Shown here one piece after another: positions 10,800 through 21,790 of a DNA stretch of 64,000 bases (positions within the stretch are counted from its first letter, which is position 1; every line of letters starts with the position of its first letter). The stretch is taken from positions 66,086,783 through 66,150,782 of the forward strand of contig OY821519.1 in NCBI GenBank assembly GCA_963682025.1. Direction: 5' to 3'. The notes beneath the pieces were generated by a model. It was not told the DNA's origin, did not search any database, and worked only from the letters and a program-made list of their open reading frames with translations. The translations under genes were made by a program, and so were the position numbers. The stretch comes from Cordilura impudica. Taxonomy: Eukaryota; Arthropoda; Insecta; Diptera; Scathophagidae.

Positions 10800-12093
10800 C
10801 ACGTTTTCTGATATTATGGTGGCAGCAGAAAAGCATTTTCGGAGAAAGGGAAATAATTTGAATGTATGCATTTTAGGAGGAATTCACTAAATCTACCATA
10901 GCAAGGACCATATATAATGAGGAGGCATAAAGGAGAACTGATTTCACACAGAAATTAAATACGCTGATCTTAGCTCGTTTCTAGATAGCAGTAGACTTCC
11001 ATACAGGTCGTAAGATACTAAAGGTTAGCCTTTGATATTCGGAAGAATATCATCACTGCAGCCACCTGTTCTTGTTAGTACGCTACCCAGATAACAGACT
11101 GTGCTACTTCTTCCAGCACAACATTCTGTATTCGAAATTTTGTGTTGTTAAGAGTATTGCAGCGCATAACCTTACTTTTCTTTAAGTTAAATTTTAACCC
11201 GGATTTGGAAGCTTCGTTCTCAAGGGATTCGAGCTTAGCTGACGCTATCGATAACTGTGCGATAAGAGGCATATATCATCAGCATATTCCAGGCTCTCCA
11301 AATGTTGGTTGAGCATTACGTACATTGATGTGAAGTATAATGCTAAATAGAAGAAGAGATAGTATACATCCTTGTCGAACACCATTTAATACATTAAAAC
11401 TGTTTCTCAGTGCGATGTCGTGGACAACTCGGCATTGCACATTCTCATACAAGGATTGGATTAACCAAATAATTTTTTGTGGCACACCTTTGCAGGCAAG
11501 TGCGTTCCATATTGCGTGGTGGCTCAGGGTGTCGAACGATGAGGAGAGATTGGCATTCGGCTGACTGCTCGATGATTACACGAAGACTGCTGATGAGGTC
11601 AACGCAAGATTTGTGTGGTCGGAAGCCAGCCTGTTCTTGTCTGAGATCTGGGAGTACAGCATCAGCTACCCTTTAATTTATAATATGCGTAATTATCTTG
11701 TCGACTGCGCTAAGGATGCCTCGCCAGTTATTGCATTCGGCAAATTTGCCTTTTTTGGGGATATTGACTATGATACCTTCCTTTAGATGTGAGTCGAGAT
11801 CACAAGTGTGCCAAAAGTTACAGATATGAGGTAGAAGTAATTGCGCTGTGGTTCGATAACCAGCTTTTAACAATGTTATCAACTCCAGGGGCTTTACAGC
11901 ATTAGTTATTTCCATAATTCCGGGGCATTTTATCGAAATGTCTTGTCTCACTCTGTGGGTAGTGCAGTAGCATACTCTTACGGGATTTATTGTTGGATCG
12001 CATGCTAGAGTAATGCTGTCTCCATACTTCCTGTTGCTCAGCTTTGGACGTGCATAACACTCCGTCGCTGTTCTTCAATGGTTTGGAGTTCAA
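10800..12093 (-). pseudogene. LINE reverse transcriptase relic
   Basis: Minus-strand pieces in several frames: LLPHICNFWHTCDLDSHLKE and IVNIPKKGKFAECNNWRGI (11.67-11.95 kb), then IIWLIQSLYENVQCRVV and GVRQGCILSLLLFSIIL (11.28-11.49 kb). These are followed by KLESLENEASKSGLKFNLKK and SKVMRCNTLNN (11.08-11.27 kb). KRAKISVFNFCVKSVLLYAS runs on to about 10.92 kb. The order and motifs are those of a LINE RT palm and thumb. At least four frame breaks separate the pieces. Confidence 0.82.
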
Positions 12094-12439
12094 AAATTTT
12101 TACCTGTAAGCTTTTTTGTGATAGCGCACAGATCTCTAGACCTATTTTCTTCAGAAGCTTTTTGCGCATCACTAGCAAGTTTTACATGCCACTTTCTCTT
12201 GTCATTTCTGGCGCTCCCCCTTCACTAACTTATCGTGATGCATATAGGCTTCGGCTAATGTTTTCTTCTCTCCACGCATTCTAGCTTTATTTTGATTTCT
12301 TTTCATATCTCTTCTTTAATATCATTCGCTTCCACGTGCTAGCAGACATCTACTGAATTCTTTTTGGTGTTATGAAGACTATTTATTCTTTTAACCGCAC
12401 AATACCAACTACAAGATGGTAGTCTGTAGAACAGATCAT

Positions 12440-13062
12440 GTCTACGCCATGACCTGCTAATAGCTATGTGGTCGATTTGGATTTCTGTCATTCTATATTT
12501 CCGCAAAGAGTTCTACATACTCCATCATTCTACCAATGCCGTGACGTCCCATTGTAGTTTCTCTGCTGTGTTAGCTGTGACTACTTGCGCCTTGAAGTCT
12601 CCCATAAGTAAAATTATGTCACCGCGCTGTACTAAAGACAAAACTCTATTGAGGTGGTTGTAGAACGTTTCCTTCTCCAAAGTGTCAGATGTTTCTGTTG
12701 GGGTATAACACTGAACGCAAGTAAGGTTTCTAGCCCTAATGGCGAACTTTGCTGTGATTATTCTATCACCACAAAGTTTCTAGTTTATCAGAGCGTTTCG
12801 GGCTTCCCTGGATAACAATATACCAACTCCTCTAGATCTAGGTTGGTCGGCTGGTTTGTTGGAATACAATAATGTAAGGTTTTCGGAGGCATTGAATTCT
12901 CCTGCTTCTGGCCATCCTGCTTTGCACAAACCTAAAAGTAGCAAGTTTTAGTTGACGAATTCTCTGCATACTTGGGCTAGTTTAGATGGGTCTAGGGGTG
13001 TGCGCACGTTCCATGTTCCAATTCATGTATTTTGTTTCATGCTGAAGGTCGCCATCGTGGGG
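12440..13062 (-). pseudogene. LINE apurinic-type endonuclease relic
   Basis: On the minus strand the frame starts GTWNVRTPLDPSKLAQV. An early stop in REFVN*NLLLLGL follows, then PEAGEFNASENLTLLYSN and GVGILLSREARNALIN. Later come ILLMGDFKAQV (the GDFN motif with N changed to K) and IDHIAISRSWRR. These are the successive blocks of an exonuclease-endonuclease-phosphatase domain that nicks target DNA for LINE priming. In-frame stops and the altered GDFN box mean no activity. Confidence 0.78.
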
Positions 13063-13452
13063 ATTCGTTGATTGTTATACGTTGTGGTTACAGTAGTAAT
13101 CGTTGTTTAAGACAAATCGACTGACTAATCCTCGTGTTGTGGGCTGCCAACAAGCTCTAGGCAGGTTGGCCGTAAAACGGCAAAAGAACAACTGAGTTTC
13201 AGGGACTGTTTCAGCTGCATGTCACCTAGTGAGTGGGGTTGGCCTGCAATTCAGTTTACTCAATTGCGCGCCTTCTCATTCTAGTTGCATTCAGACAGGA
13301 GCCTGAGCCGCTTTACCAGGGGACACTTGGTGTAAAACCGGAAGTAGTGAGCTGCTTGGGAAATTCAGAACAGAGGAATCGCTTCTTGACATCCCCAAGT
13401 GGATGACAGAGAGATAGCTTTCCGCACAAGTGCATCTCTGTGAAATACCAAT

Positions 13453-14100
13453 CTTTTATTATACCGATCGACTCAGAATTACTTTCTGAGTCGACTTAGC
13501 GATGTTCATCTGCCCAACCGTCCGTCCATCTGTGTGTCCATATAAACCTTGTAATCAAACTACAGGTCGCAAATATGAATATATTTCGATGAAATATAAG
13601 CTTCTATCGGCCATAGCATGAACGCTATTGAATTTGGTGAAAATCGTTTCATGTTCGGACCTATTCCCCAAACAATGAACAATGGTCGACTTAAATTGCC
13701 ATAATATCCAAATTATCATATAGATCTCGGTCAAATTGGGTTTGTGTATTACATCCATTTATCAGTATTCCAAAAATAAACCCTCTAGGACAATTCTTAG
13801 TTATAGCCCCCATATGAAGCTGATTTCCGATCTTCTCTTAAATCTATCAAAAAAACAAAAATATTACATGTTTCTTTCAAATTTTGTTTGTATATGTTTT
13901 AGCACAAAATAAGTGACCTTACAAATATGGTCACGATCTGTCCATTTTGTGACCTACTCCCCATATAAATATAGCATCCGATATGAACTTTTTCATATCA
14001 AAGGCAAAAATTAATAACAATGCCACCCAAATTAGGTTTATGCTTATTTTTTTCTATATCCGATTACGTTGGACTAAGAGGTATTAAGTTTTGAAGGATT
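13453..14100 (+). mobile_element. DINE-1-like element, truncated at both ends
   Basis: Starts at TTATTATACCGATCGACTCAG with the hairpin CGACTCAG...CTGAGTCG (13,467-13,491). It runs through the ACAGGTCGCAAATATGAATA, GTATTACATCCATTTATCAG and GATATGAACTTTTTCATATC blocks. The 5' subterminal repeat and the 3' palindrome are missing. It directly abuts the 5' end of the dead LINE. Confidence 0.85.
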
Positions 14101-14391
14101 CAAAATATTTGTTTTATAGAAAAGGTCTCAGATTGGAAACTTTTTGTATTTTAAATATATTTACTTTAATATTTGTCAGATTCTATTATATTTCCTAAAG
14201 AATCACCATTGGAAATGTTTATGAAGTTACAGTATCATTCGCCTCGGCTAAGAAATTGGACGTTCAATAATTTCAGCATTTACTACCTGTAGATAATTCG
14301 AATGTTATTTATTCAACAGAGTAGATCCTAATTATTACCAACTGATATAATAAATGCAGTCAATAGTTATTCGCTGAAATAGTTTTATTTA

Positions 14392-14730
14392 CCTATAATA
14401 TTAATAGGCAAGGCGATTTCTTGTGACCGATGTAAATTTCAAAGTTTTACCTCGATTTTGACAAAAAATTTATCATTTGAAAGTTATTTTTTTTAGCTGT
14501 TACCCAGATTTCAGATTTTCATCATCTGGGATATTTTTTTTGGAGTTATGGTCGTTTAAAGTTGCTACAAACACATACATAAATTTATAAAATGCTATGT
14601 GTGTGTTTATTAAATTTGTTATTGTGTTTATGTTAACGTGTTGAGTTTTTTCTTCATTCAAAATGAGTTGAATTATGAAGCATAGTTTTAAGGTCTTTGC
14701 ACTCGAATTTCGAGTGGTGGAATCTGCTAG
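14392..14730 (+). mobile_element. non-autonomous Helitron, family H1
   Basis: Carries the GGCAAGGCGATTTCTTGTGA 5' block and the terminal hairpin CACTCGAATTTCGAGTG, then GTGGAATCTGCTAG followed by T. The 5' TC appears mutated to CC. No coding sequence. Confidence 0.85.
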
Positions 14731-14757
14731 TTTATTTTTAATATTTAAGTATAAATA

Positions 14758-15613
14758 CAAGGGAGAATCAATAAGTCCGTGACTTTTCAAACTCGTAGTT
14801 ATATGAAATGCAACACTGCTCCCATCAAGTGCCACCTGTTAGTAGACTATTGTAAAATTTTGAGCAAGTTCCGTCCTTTACTTTGGATTTAACAGGAAAA
14901 AAAGTTAATTTTGGGTGCTCATTAAACATTATTTTTTACGAAAAAAAAACCGTCCATCAAACCAAGGAAAGCCAAGCTTGATAAATCTATGGAGACTCCG
15001 CTCCATCGATTTCAATGGTAAAAAATTGGTTTGCTGACTTTCGTTGTGGTCGCACAAATACAAATGACGCTAAACATTCTGGACGGCCAATTGAGGCCAA
15101 TACACCCGAAAATGTCGAAAGAATCCACGATATGGTGTTGGCCGATCGAAGAGTAAAAGTGCGTGAGATTGTTGATGCCATAGGCATTTTACATGGCAGT
15201 GTGATTTCGATTTTAAAGGATCAGTTGTGTTTAAGAAAACTTTCTGCAAGATGGGAGAAGCGTTTGCTCTTAATTGACCATAAACGTAATCGTGTCTCAA
15301 TGGTAAAATTCCATGAATTGGGCTACGAATTGGTACCTCATGCGCCATATTCTCCATATAGGCCCCAGTGCCTATTTCCAATTTCCTAACCTAAAGAAGT
15401 GGCTCAGTGGAAAGAGAATTAGCTCCAACGATGGAATTATTGATCAAAAATGCCTATTTTATGGACTTCGAAAATCATATTTTTTGGAAGGGATACAAAA
15501 ATTGGAGAAACGTTGGACTAAGTGTATCGAGCTAAAAAGTTGTTTTCGTTTTGCAAAAAAAAAAAAACTGTGTTCATTCTAAAAGTCACGGACTTATTGA
15601 TCCGCTCTCGCAA
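14758..15613 (+). mobile_element. mariner element, internally deleted
   Basis: Inverted ends share ATCAATAAGTCCGTGACTTT (from 14,765; mirror ending at 15,601). TA dinucleotides lie at 14,756 and 15,614. Between them is a shortened mariner transposase. At about 855 bp it is well under the 1.3-kb full size. Confidence 0.85.
14905..15545 (+). pseudogene. mariner transposase relic
   Basis: Begins around LIKHYFLRKK (14,912 onward) with a 9-A run where the frame slips. The main frame (15,015-15,389) then shows VKNWFADFRCGRTNTNDA, HSGRP, DDM-like RRVKVREIVDAIGILHGSV and KLSARW: the two helix-turn-helix regions and the linker. An internal deletion joins KRNRVSMV to KFHELGYELVPHAPYSP, removing most of the catalytic core with the first two acidic residues. 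The third-Asp box YSPDLAPSDY reads YSPYRPQCLFP. A second frame carries KKWLSGKRISSNDGII to the C-terminal RWTKCIELK. Dead. Confidence 0.85.
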
Positions 15614-15639
15614 TATAGCCCATAAAAGCTCTTTGTTTC

Positions 15640-16050
15640 CTTATGCATACGAGTTTTGAATCGCTCCGTGACTGTGTACGACTTTGCGTGACTATTTGGT
15701 AACAGTAAGTCTACGGACAAAGCAGGAGTCCAGTCAAAATTCTTGGGGCGTATCATATATCATTTTGGTCGTCTCGTCATAAGGAATCCATCGATATGTT
15801 ATTCGTTGTTCTGGTCCTCGTGGTCATATATCAGCAGCAGCAGATCGATTGGATGAGGGGAAATGGGGTTTAAATCACTCCGTGACTATGCGTGACTGTG
15901 TCTGAATACCTTAAAATAAATTTGTAGCCACAACAAGACTATGGACCAAGTTTCAGATCAATTGGATAAGGGCGAATGGGGTTGCTCCACGACAGACAGA
16001 TAGACCAATAGACAGACAGACAGACAGACGGAGAGTATGAGTTTAAAGAA
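15640..16050 (+). repeat. relic of the GTGACTGTGCGTGACT satellite family with its 3' tail
   Basis: Contains single decayed units of the 123-bp satellite found at 56.1-57.9 kb (CTCCGTGACT, CAGATCGATTGGATGAGG, ACAAGACTATGGACC). It ends with the same tail (CACGACAGACAGA... GAGTATGAGTTTAAAGAAAG). The shared tail suggests an interspersed element with a variable internal tandem block. Confidence 0.7.
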
Positions 16051-17455
16051 AGAGTTTAAAAAATTAAATTATATATAAAATTATTTAAAAGTGCAGTTTT
16101 AGTTACTTTATTGTGTACTCCCAATAAGTGATTGGAACCGTGAATAGATTAAATCTAAATTCCATTGTATGCAGTCAAATCTACTATTTATACAATCGAA
16201 TTTACTTAAAACATTATTTGCCTTAAATTATGTACGGTTATTTCGAAAATATTTTTTAGTATACATGGGACTATCAAAATTCTGATGCCACAATAAGTCT
16301 GTTTTCTGTGTGTACCTAACATTGTTTATAATATAGAGTTTAAAATACAGGTGGATGGTAGCCATAATTCGGCACAGCTAAATTTACCACTCTTGCTTGT
16401 TTAATCGTAGGTTACGTTTTGATAAATCCTGGAGTATAATCGTCGGATTCGTTATCGAAATTATTTTCTTATTTTCCAAAATAAAACTCTAAAGATAATT
16501 TTACTCTGTCAAATTTAACGAATTATGGCCCTTAGTTAGAGTAAAAGTGAAACGATTGATTTTACTCTAAATCGAATGCGGTGATTAGCCCACCAATTAA
16601 TTATGCACTAAAAATTTGATATGGTCATCTCTTATCGAAACATTTCATATCATATGCTCGAATATTTAAATTTTCCGCTCAAAATTTCTATAATAACTTA
16701 ACAGTCTTTTAAAGTAAGCAATAACTGTTAACTTATTCTAAATCCAATTAATCTTTAATTTCATTTTCAAGGAATATTCTTTATTACTATGAAATCATAA
16801 TAAATATGCATAGTTTTCCAACAACACTTAAATTTGAAACCTTCATTAATTTTCTGTTATGCCATCATCCGTAACCGATGTGAATTAAGGTACACAATGG
16901 TGGTGACTATAGCTATTTTCGGGTAAACGTGATCATTACCAGTATTTTCAAGTTGACCCAAAAGGATTATCTTTATGGGTATTAGTATGTTGTAAATGCG
17001 TTTATCATATTATTTATTTATTTTGTTATTTATGTATGTGTGTGTTCTGTTTGACATGTTTATTAATTTAAAAGTTCGTAGATATGTGCTTGCGGTTTTT
17101 ATGCAACTAACCTTTATTGGTATCATTTTAAGTCTTGTTTATTATCTTGGAAAAATATTTTAAAATATAATATCAACATTTTATGTGAATAAACAACCTT
17201 AGGAGCTAGTCTAGCTACTTAATCTTTAAGTAATTCTCTATGTTTTTCTATCTAATGTTACCCCAAGGCGAACTTGAATAAATAAATACGTTTTATTTGT
17301 AGTTTATTATGACAGCAAGAAAATGTTTGGTTTTTAAAGAATGAAATGTTTATTTTAATTTATTTACTTAAAATTGTATCAATTTATTAATTTTTTTTTA
17401 AATTTTTATTTAGCAGCAGTTGTTTTTTTGTATTCCAACTTCAATAGTTCCAGAT
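16051..17455. repeat. AT-rich DNA with one diverged duplicate block (16,330-16,600)
   Basis: Mostly unremarkable AT-rich sequence. The 16,330-16,600 part (TTCGTTATCGAAATTATTTT, AACGAATTATGGCCC, ATCGAATGCGGT) is a diverged copy of 17,580-17,840. No coding frame is shared between the two copies. Confidence 0.5.
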
Positions 17456-17884
17456 CTACTTTCGTTTAAAAGGTCTCAGATCAACCTCCATCAAATCGAA
17501 ATCATATTTTGCTCTATGAAAGCCTGTTGACGGACAAGCCGGCATATGCAGTCGTTAAATTTAGCAAATATAGGGACATGACGGGAATTGCCGTCGTTCA
17601 TTGTTTCACCGCATTCGTTATTGAAATTTTTCGATCGTCATCATTTTTTTATTTCCCAAAATAAAATGTTAAGAATAATTTTTCTTTCTCACAGTTGAAG
17701 AATTACGGCCCCTGGTTAAGAAGAAAAGTAAATCGTGGTCGAGCGTTTGACCGTCTTCTTCAAATATTAAACCAAAATATTGAATTTCGATTGATTTTAC
17801 TCGATATCGAATGCGGTAATTTAGCCCCAGGTATTTGGACGAAACTACATATGCCGACGCGGAATGCGTTAAAAAGTATCTATT
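17456..17884 (+). repeat. diverged interspersed repeat, partner of 16,330-16,600
   Basis: Shares in order the blocks ATTCGTTATTGAAATTTTTC, CCCAAAATAAAATGTTAAGA, GAAGAATTACGGCCCCTGG and TCGAATGCGGTAATTTAGCC with the upstream copy. A weakly palindromic, non-coding repeat is the simplest reading. Confidence 0.5.
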
Positions 17885-18285
17885 TATATAAAATTCATTT
17901 TCTGTTTGTTTGTTTGTGTGTTTCTTTGTTTGACCGCTATACAAATTTTTATTTTTCAATGGATTTCTCTGAAATTTGGTGCACATGCTCTCTGTACCCC
18001 AGGAAAGGTCGCCACATGCTTTTTATCGACCACGCCTACTCAACGGATTCCTCTTAAATTTGGTACACACGATCTCTATACTACACAGAAGGTCGCCATA
18101 TGCTTGTTACCGGCCACGCCTATTTTTACGCCCACTTTTTTTTAAATTTTTTAATGGTTTCGCTCGAAGTTACTGCAAGTTATTCTCATATCCCAGGCAA
18201 GGTCGTCATATATTTTTTAGCGGCCGCGCCCACTTTTTTAATTTTCTATATACGCTTTTAGTGTTTGTTAACATATTTTACATAC
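17885..18285 (+). repeat. minisatellite (158-bp family), partial units
   Basis: Units contain TTTTCAATGGATTTCTCTGA, AATTTGGT(A/G)CACA, AGG(A/C)AAGGTCGCCA, CGACCACGCCTA and TTTTACGCCCACTTTT. The same unit is tandem at 48,190-48,815 and appears once at 53,270-53,385. Here units are partial or shortened (for example about 83 bp between 17,961 and 18,044). Overlapping open frames arise from the repeat. Confidence 0.75.
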
Positions 18286-18295
18286 TTTAACATAT

Positions 18296-19102
18296 TTATA
18301 CCCTATACCACTATGTGGTTTGGGTATAATGACTTTGTGCTGCTGTTTGTAACAACTAAAAATATTTGACCTACACCCATCTTTAATTATACCGATCGAA
18401 TCAGAATCACTATCTGATTCGATTTAACGAGGTCCGTCCGTCCGTCCGTCCGTCCGACTGTGTGTCCATGTAAAGCTTGTAATCAAACTGCAGGTCGCAA
18501 ATAAGAATATATTTTGATGAAACTTGGCATTTTATCTTTTATCGGCCATGGGATGAACCCTGTTGAAATTGGTGAGAATCGGTCCTTGTTCAGACCTAGC
18601 CCCCATACAAATGACCCCTATGAAATCAACATATATTGTCATAAGGTCCAAATTATCATACAAATCTTAGCCAAATTGGGTTTGTATGTATATATTACGT
18701 CCATTAATCAGTAGTCCAAAAATGATCCCTATAGGACAACTCTTAGTCATAGGCCCCATATAGAGCTGCTTCCCGATCTTCACTTAAACCTATCAAAAAA
18801 CAAAAATATTGCACTGATTCTTCTCAAATTTTGTTTGTATATATTTTTGCAAAATGCAAGAGACTTTACCAAACATGGTCGGGATCGGTCCATTTTTGGC
18901 CCTAGTCCACATATAGATATAGCATCCGATATGAACTTTTTCATATCTGCAGCCAAAAAAATTAATAAAAATCCCACTCAAATTCGGTTTCTGCTTATTT
19001 TCTATATCCAGTTAGTTGGGTCTAAGAGATAGGGTCTCTAAACGCATGGTATAGGGTATCGTATAATCGGTCTAGACCGACTATAATTTTCTCACTTGTT
19101 TA
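18296..19102 (+). mobile_element. DINE-1-like element, full length
   Basis: A complete about 0.8-kb copy. It opens TTTATACCCTATACCACTAT and has the hairpin CGAATCAG...CTGATTCG (18,397-18,421), then tandem GTCC (18,434-18,453). The body is AT-rich and carries TATGAACTTTTTCATATC. The 3' end has GGTATAGGGTAT, the inverse of the start. A near-palindrome ATAATCGGTCT/AGACCGACTAT follows, then CTCACTTGTTT. These traits match DINE-1/Helentron-associated elements. Non-coding. Confidence 0.88.
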
Positions 19103-19555
19103 ATTTTCCCTAAAACTTTGTACGTAAATCTCTTTACTTACTACTCTTGAGTTTACACCATTATGAAATAAATATTTTAAATCAACCTATTACATGGATT
19201 CCCGTCTTGCCTTTTTTATTATATGAGTTGTAACACCTAAAATTAGTGCAGATTTATTTCATGGGTGAACAGATACAGGTTCACTACCATCGTAGGATTA
19301 CTCCGATGAGGTTAATTCGTAGAAATATTTCCATCTCTCCTTTTTAGTACATTGGAAAACAAAATATTACATTTATTTTCATTTCGGCTTTTGGCTATAT
19401 TGGAAAGGAACCTATCACAAAATTTCCATTTCAACTTTTTCACTATATATATGAGTTGTAAAGGTGGAAAAAGTCCTATTTGCAATTGTGACTTGCACAT
19501 GAAAGCATAGCATATGGGCCGTACTACCTCAAATTCAAAAAGGTTAGACTATATT
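19103..19555. other. AT-rich sequence, no gene seen
   Basis: No motif or family recognised; the one minus-strand frame (19,312-19,500) has no domain. Confidence 0.5.
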
Positions 19556-19801
19556 TTATGTTTACAAAATAAATAACTTAAAAAAAAGAAACTTAAAGCG
19601 GTTTGGCAGCTTATTTTTGAAGCATTTTTGCTGTAGCAAAAACAAATTCCCCAATCCCATACAAATTTTTGAGGAGAAAGTTAATTTTTTAGGGGAATGT
19701 GTTCTTTGGGGACTAAGCACTCAACGCCTGATAAGCATAATGAACCATTTTTCAAGTCAAAGGCCTTTGATTCCCGGGCAAGACCGGGTAAAAACAGCTA
19801 G
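19556..19801 (+). mobile_element. Helitron 3' end, family H2
   Basis: Ends with the hairpin CCCGG-GCAAGA-CCGGG... (19,773-19,788 region), then TAAAAACAGCTAG and T. This is the Helitron rule (hairpin about 10 nt before CTRR, T after). The last 240 bp match 54,185-54,546. The 5' end is not recognised. Confidence 0.7.
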
Positions 19802-20140
19802 TTGAAATATAAATATATGAGCAATTAGTAAGATTTCAACTGAAATACAAACCGTTATCATATATAGTTGCAAAATATGTTCATAGAAATGCATGACGGC
19901 ATGTGCTGCTCTGTTTTCATAGAAGGTGCTTTTTTTTGTGAAAAGTAATAATTAGTTTTTGTTGATTTATATTAAATTTTTGCTAAATTTTTGTTATAAT
20001 ATAAAATGAATTGAATTAGGTAAGTTAAAAGATAATTTCAATAGTTTTTAGAATTTTAAACGAATAAATTTAATAATTTCTTTAACGAGAAATGGATTGG
20101 TACAAAAAAAGCCGAAGGAAGAATTTTTAAAATGTTTTTG
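19802..20140. other. AT-rich sequence, no gene seen
   Basis: Lies between the H2 Helitron end and the piggyBac relic. It may hold the 5' flank of the piggyBac, but no TTAA-anchored end was found. Confidence 0.45.
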
Positions 20141-21089
20141 TAATGTACAGATGATGATCATTTCAAATCCAGCATTTATGAGGATGAATTCGGTGATGAT
20201 TCTAGATACAAACCATCTGCAAATGAACATGATGAAGATTCAGGTGGTGAAATTATTGATGATTTCTAAGAATATGCAGGAGATGATGGTGATGAAGAAT
20301 TTGGAAGCGATGATGAGAATGATTATGATGAAATAGAATCGGAGAATAATCAGTTAGAAAATAATAATTCTATGGACGAACTAGAAAGTGAATGGGTAGA
20401 TGATACAAAAAATATTCCGAATTTTAATTTTGATAAAGAGAATTGTGGTATTAAATTAGATATAACGGCAACTTCAACTCCCAGAGAAGTCTTTGATTTT
20501 ATATTTTTTAAAGAAATTATCGTCAATAATACCAATGTATATGGTAGAAAGCTTTGTACAAATAATGGCATTAAGACTAGACGTTCAAGGTTGCTATTTT
20601 TAATCTCACGACTATAAAGGAAATGTATCAATTCTTAGGCCTATGTTTATTGCAAGGTCAAATTAAAGTACCCAGAATTCGTTATCTGTTTTCACGAAAT
20701 ACTTTATATTTTCATCCGGTTTTTCCAGTTAACCACATAGTGGTATAGGGTATAAAAAAAAACTTGAAAGAAAATTAAATATTTAGAATTTCGAGATATT
20801 CTTATCCATTCTATGATACAGTTGACAAATAGTGTTCAAAATGGGAGAGATTGTGTAGCATTGTGTCCCACTGCTGGAGGTGCACAAAATAAAAATATTG
20901 AAACTCCAACTATTTCTGTTAAAAATTCCAGTACCTGTAGGAAAAAAGAGAAAATCAACACACAAAAGATGTAGTGAATGCTCTAAATTAAAAATTCGCA
21001 AAGAAACTTCTATTAGATGCAAAAATTATCCTGATGAAATTCCTCTTTGGCCAGGTGCATGCTTCGAAAATTATCGTAAGGAAGCTTGA
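20141..21089 (+). pseudogene. piggyBac transposase relic 1 (core deleted)
   Basis: The acidic N-terminus (IYEDEFGDDSRYKPSA, then a stop in DDF*EY, then GSDDENDYDEIESENN) leads to TSTPREVFDFIFFKEIIV. An out-of-frame continuation (EMYQFLGLCLLQGQIKVPRI to about 20,725) is typical of the piggyBac dimerisation domain. The catalytic core is gone. The C-terminus reads TAGGAQNKNIETPTIS and then the Cys-rich RCSECSKLKIRKETS, CKNYPDE, PLWPGACFENYRKEA with a natural stop at 21,087. One domain Cys appears replaced (PLWP where PLCP is usual). A 30-bp piece of a DINE-like 5' end (20,728-20,757, inverted) sits in the gap. Confidence 0.8.
20728..20757 (-). repeat. isolated DINE-like 5' terminus
   Basis: An inverted copy of the family's first about 30 bases (TATACCCTATACCACTATGT) with no body attached, inside the piggyBac relic. 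Confidence 0.6.
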
Positions 21090-21790
21090 AATAATTATTG
21101 TTTTGTTTTTGAATTACACTGTGGAACAAATTCAGGTTATCAAAAGTTAGGTCTATTCTGAGAGTGAGGGGGAAAATAGAGGCTAAATTAGAAGACCCGT
21201 ATCGCGGCGTTTGTTTATGTTAGTTCGATTTTTTTTTAATCGACCTTCGAACTTTGCAGTCAAATGCCGATTTTCAGCATATTGTTTACATGGTTTTTTG
21301 GCTATAACTCGTCGACTTATTGATGTTTTTCAATCTGTAATGGCCAAATTATTGCTAGAGACCTGTGCAATAATCAAAATTTAAAAAAAAAATTGATTTA
21401 GAAAATTTTTGTGGTCCTTATGACGCAAAATGTTGGAAAAATTATTTTTTTTTCATACTTTTTGAAAATATTTTCCACAAAACTAAGTCTTTTTTGCTTT
21501 CTGTTTGATCTATAATATGCTTCTCAGTTTCTTCAATAAATTTCGTTTCAAAAGAAAATGGTCTTAGTCGATAATTTGCGTTAAAAATCCCAAAACCATT
21601 AAATAAATAGCGATTTAGGTAGAAGTAATTAAAAAGGGAAGTTCCAAGAATTAGGAATTAGTAAAACAACTTTTTTGTTTTCAACCACCGTACAGGTAGC
21701 GATTTTTTTTTATTTCGTACAAGCGAACTAATTTCAAAAATGAAGAATCAGTTAAGATACACGATACAGATAAGGTATTAAAGGAAGAAA

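Larger units (their letters stand above)
10800..13452 (-). mobile_element. non-LTR retrotransposon (RTE-like LINE), heavily decayed
   Basis: Read on the minus strand, endonuclease, reverse transcriptase and a 3' thumb region follow in order from about 13.06 to 10.8 kb. A GC-richer, non-coding 5' leader sits at 13,060-13,450. The base composition is clearly less AT-rich than the flanks. The 'GTWNVRTP' endonuclease start and the SLENEASKSGLKFNLKK RT tail suggest an RTE-type clade, though other EN+ LINEs are possible. Many stops and frameshifts show an old, dead copy. Confidence 0.8.

Noticed and set aside
17695..18290. Overlapping plus-strand ORFs of 79-120 codons
   Set aside because: They fall on minisatellite and diverged repeat sequence; the apparent peptides repeat with the DNA unit in several frames.
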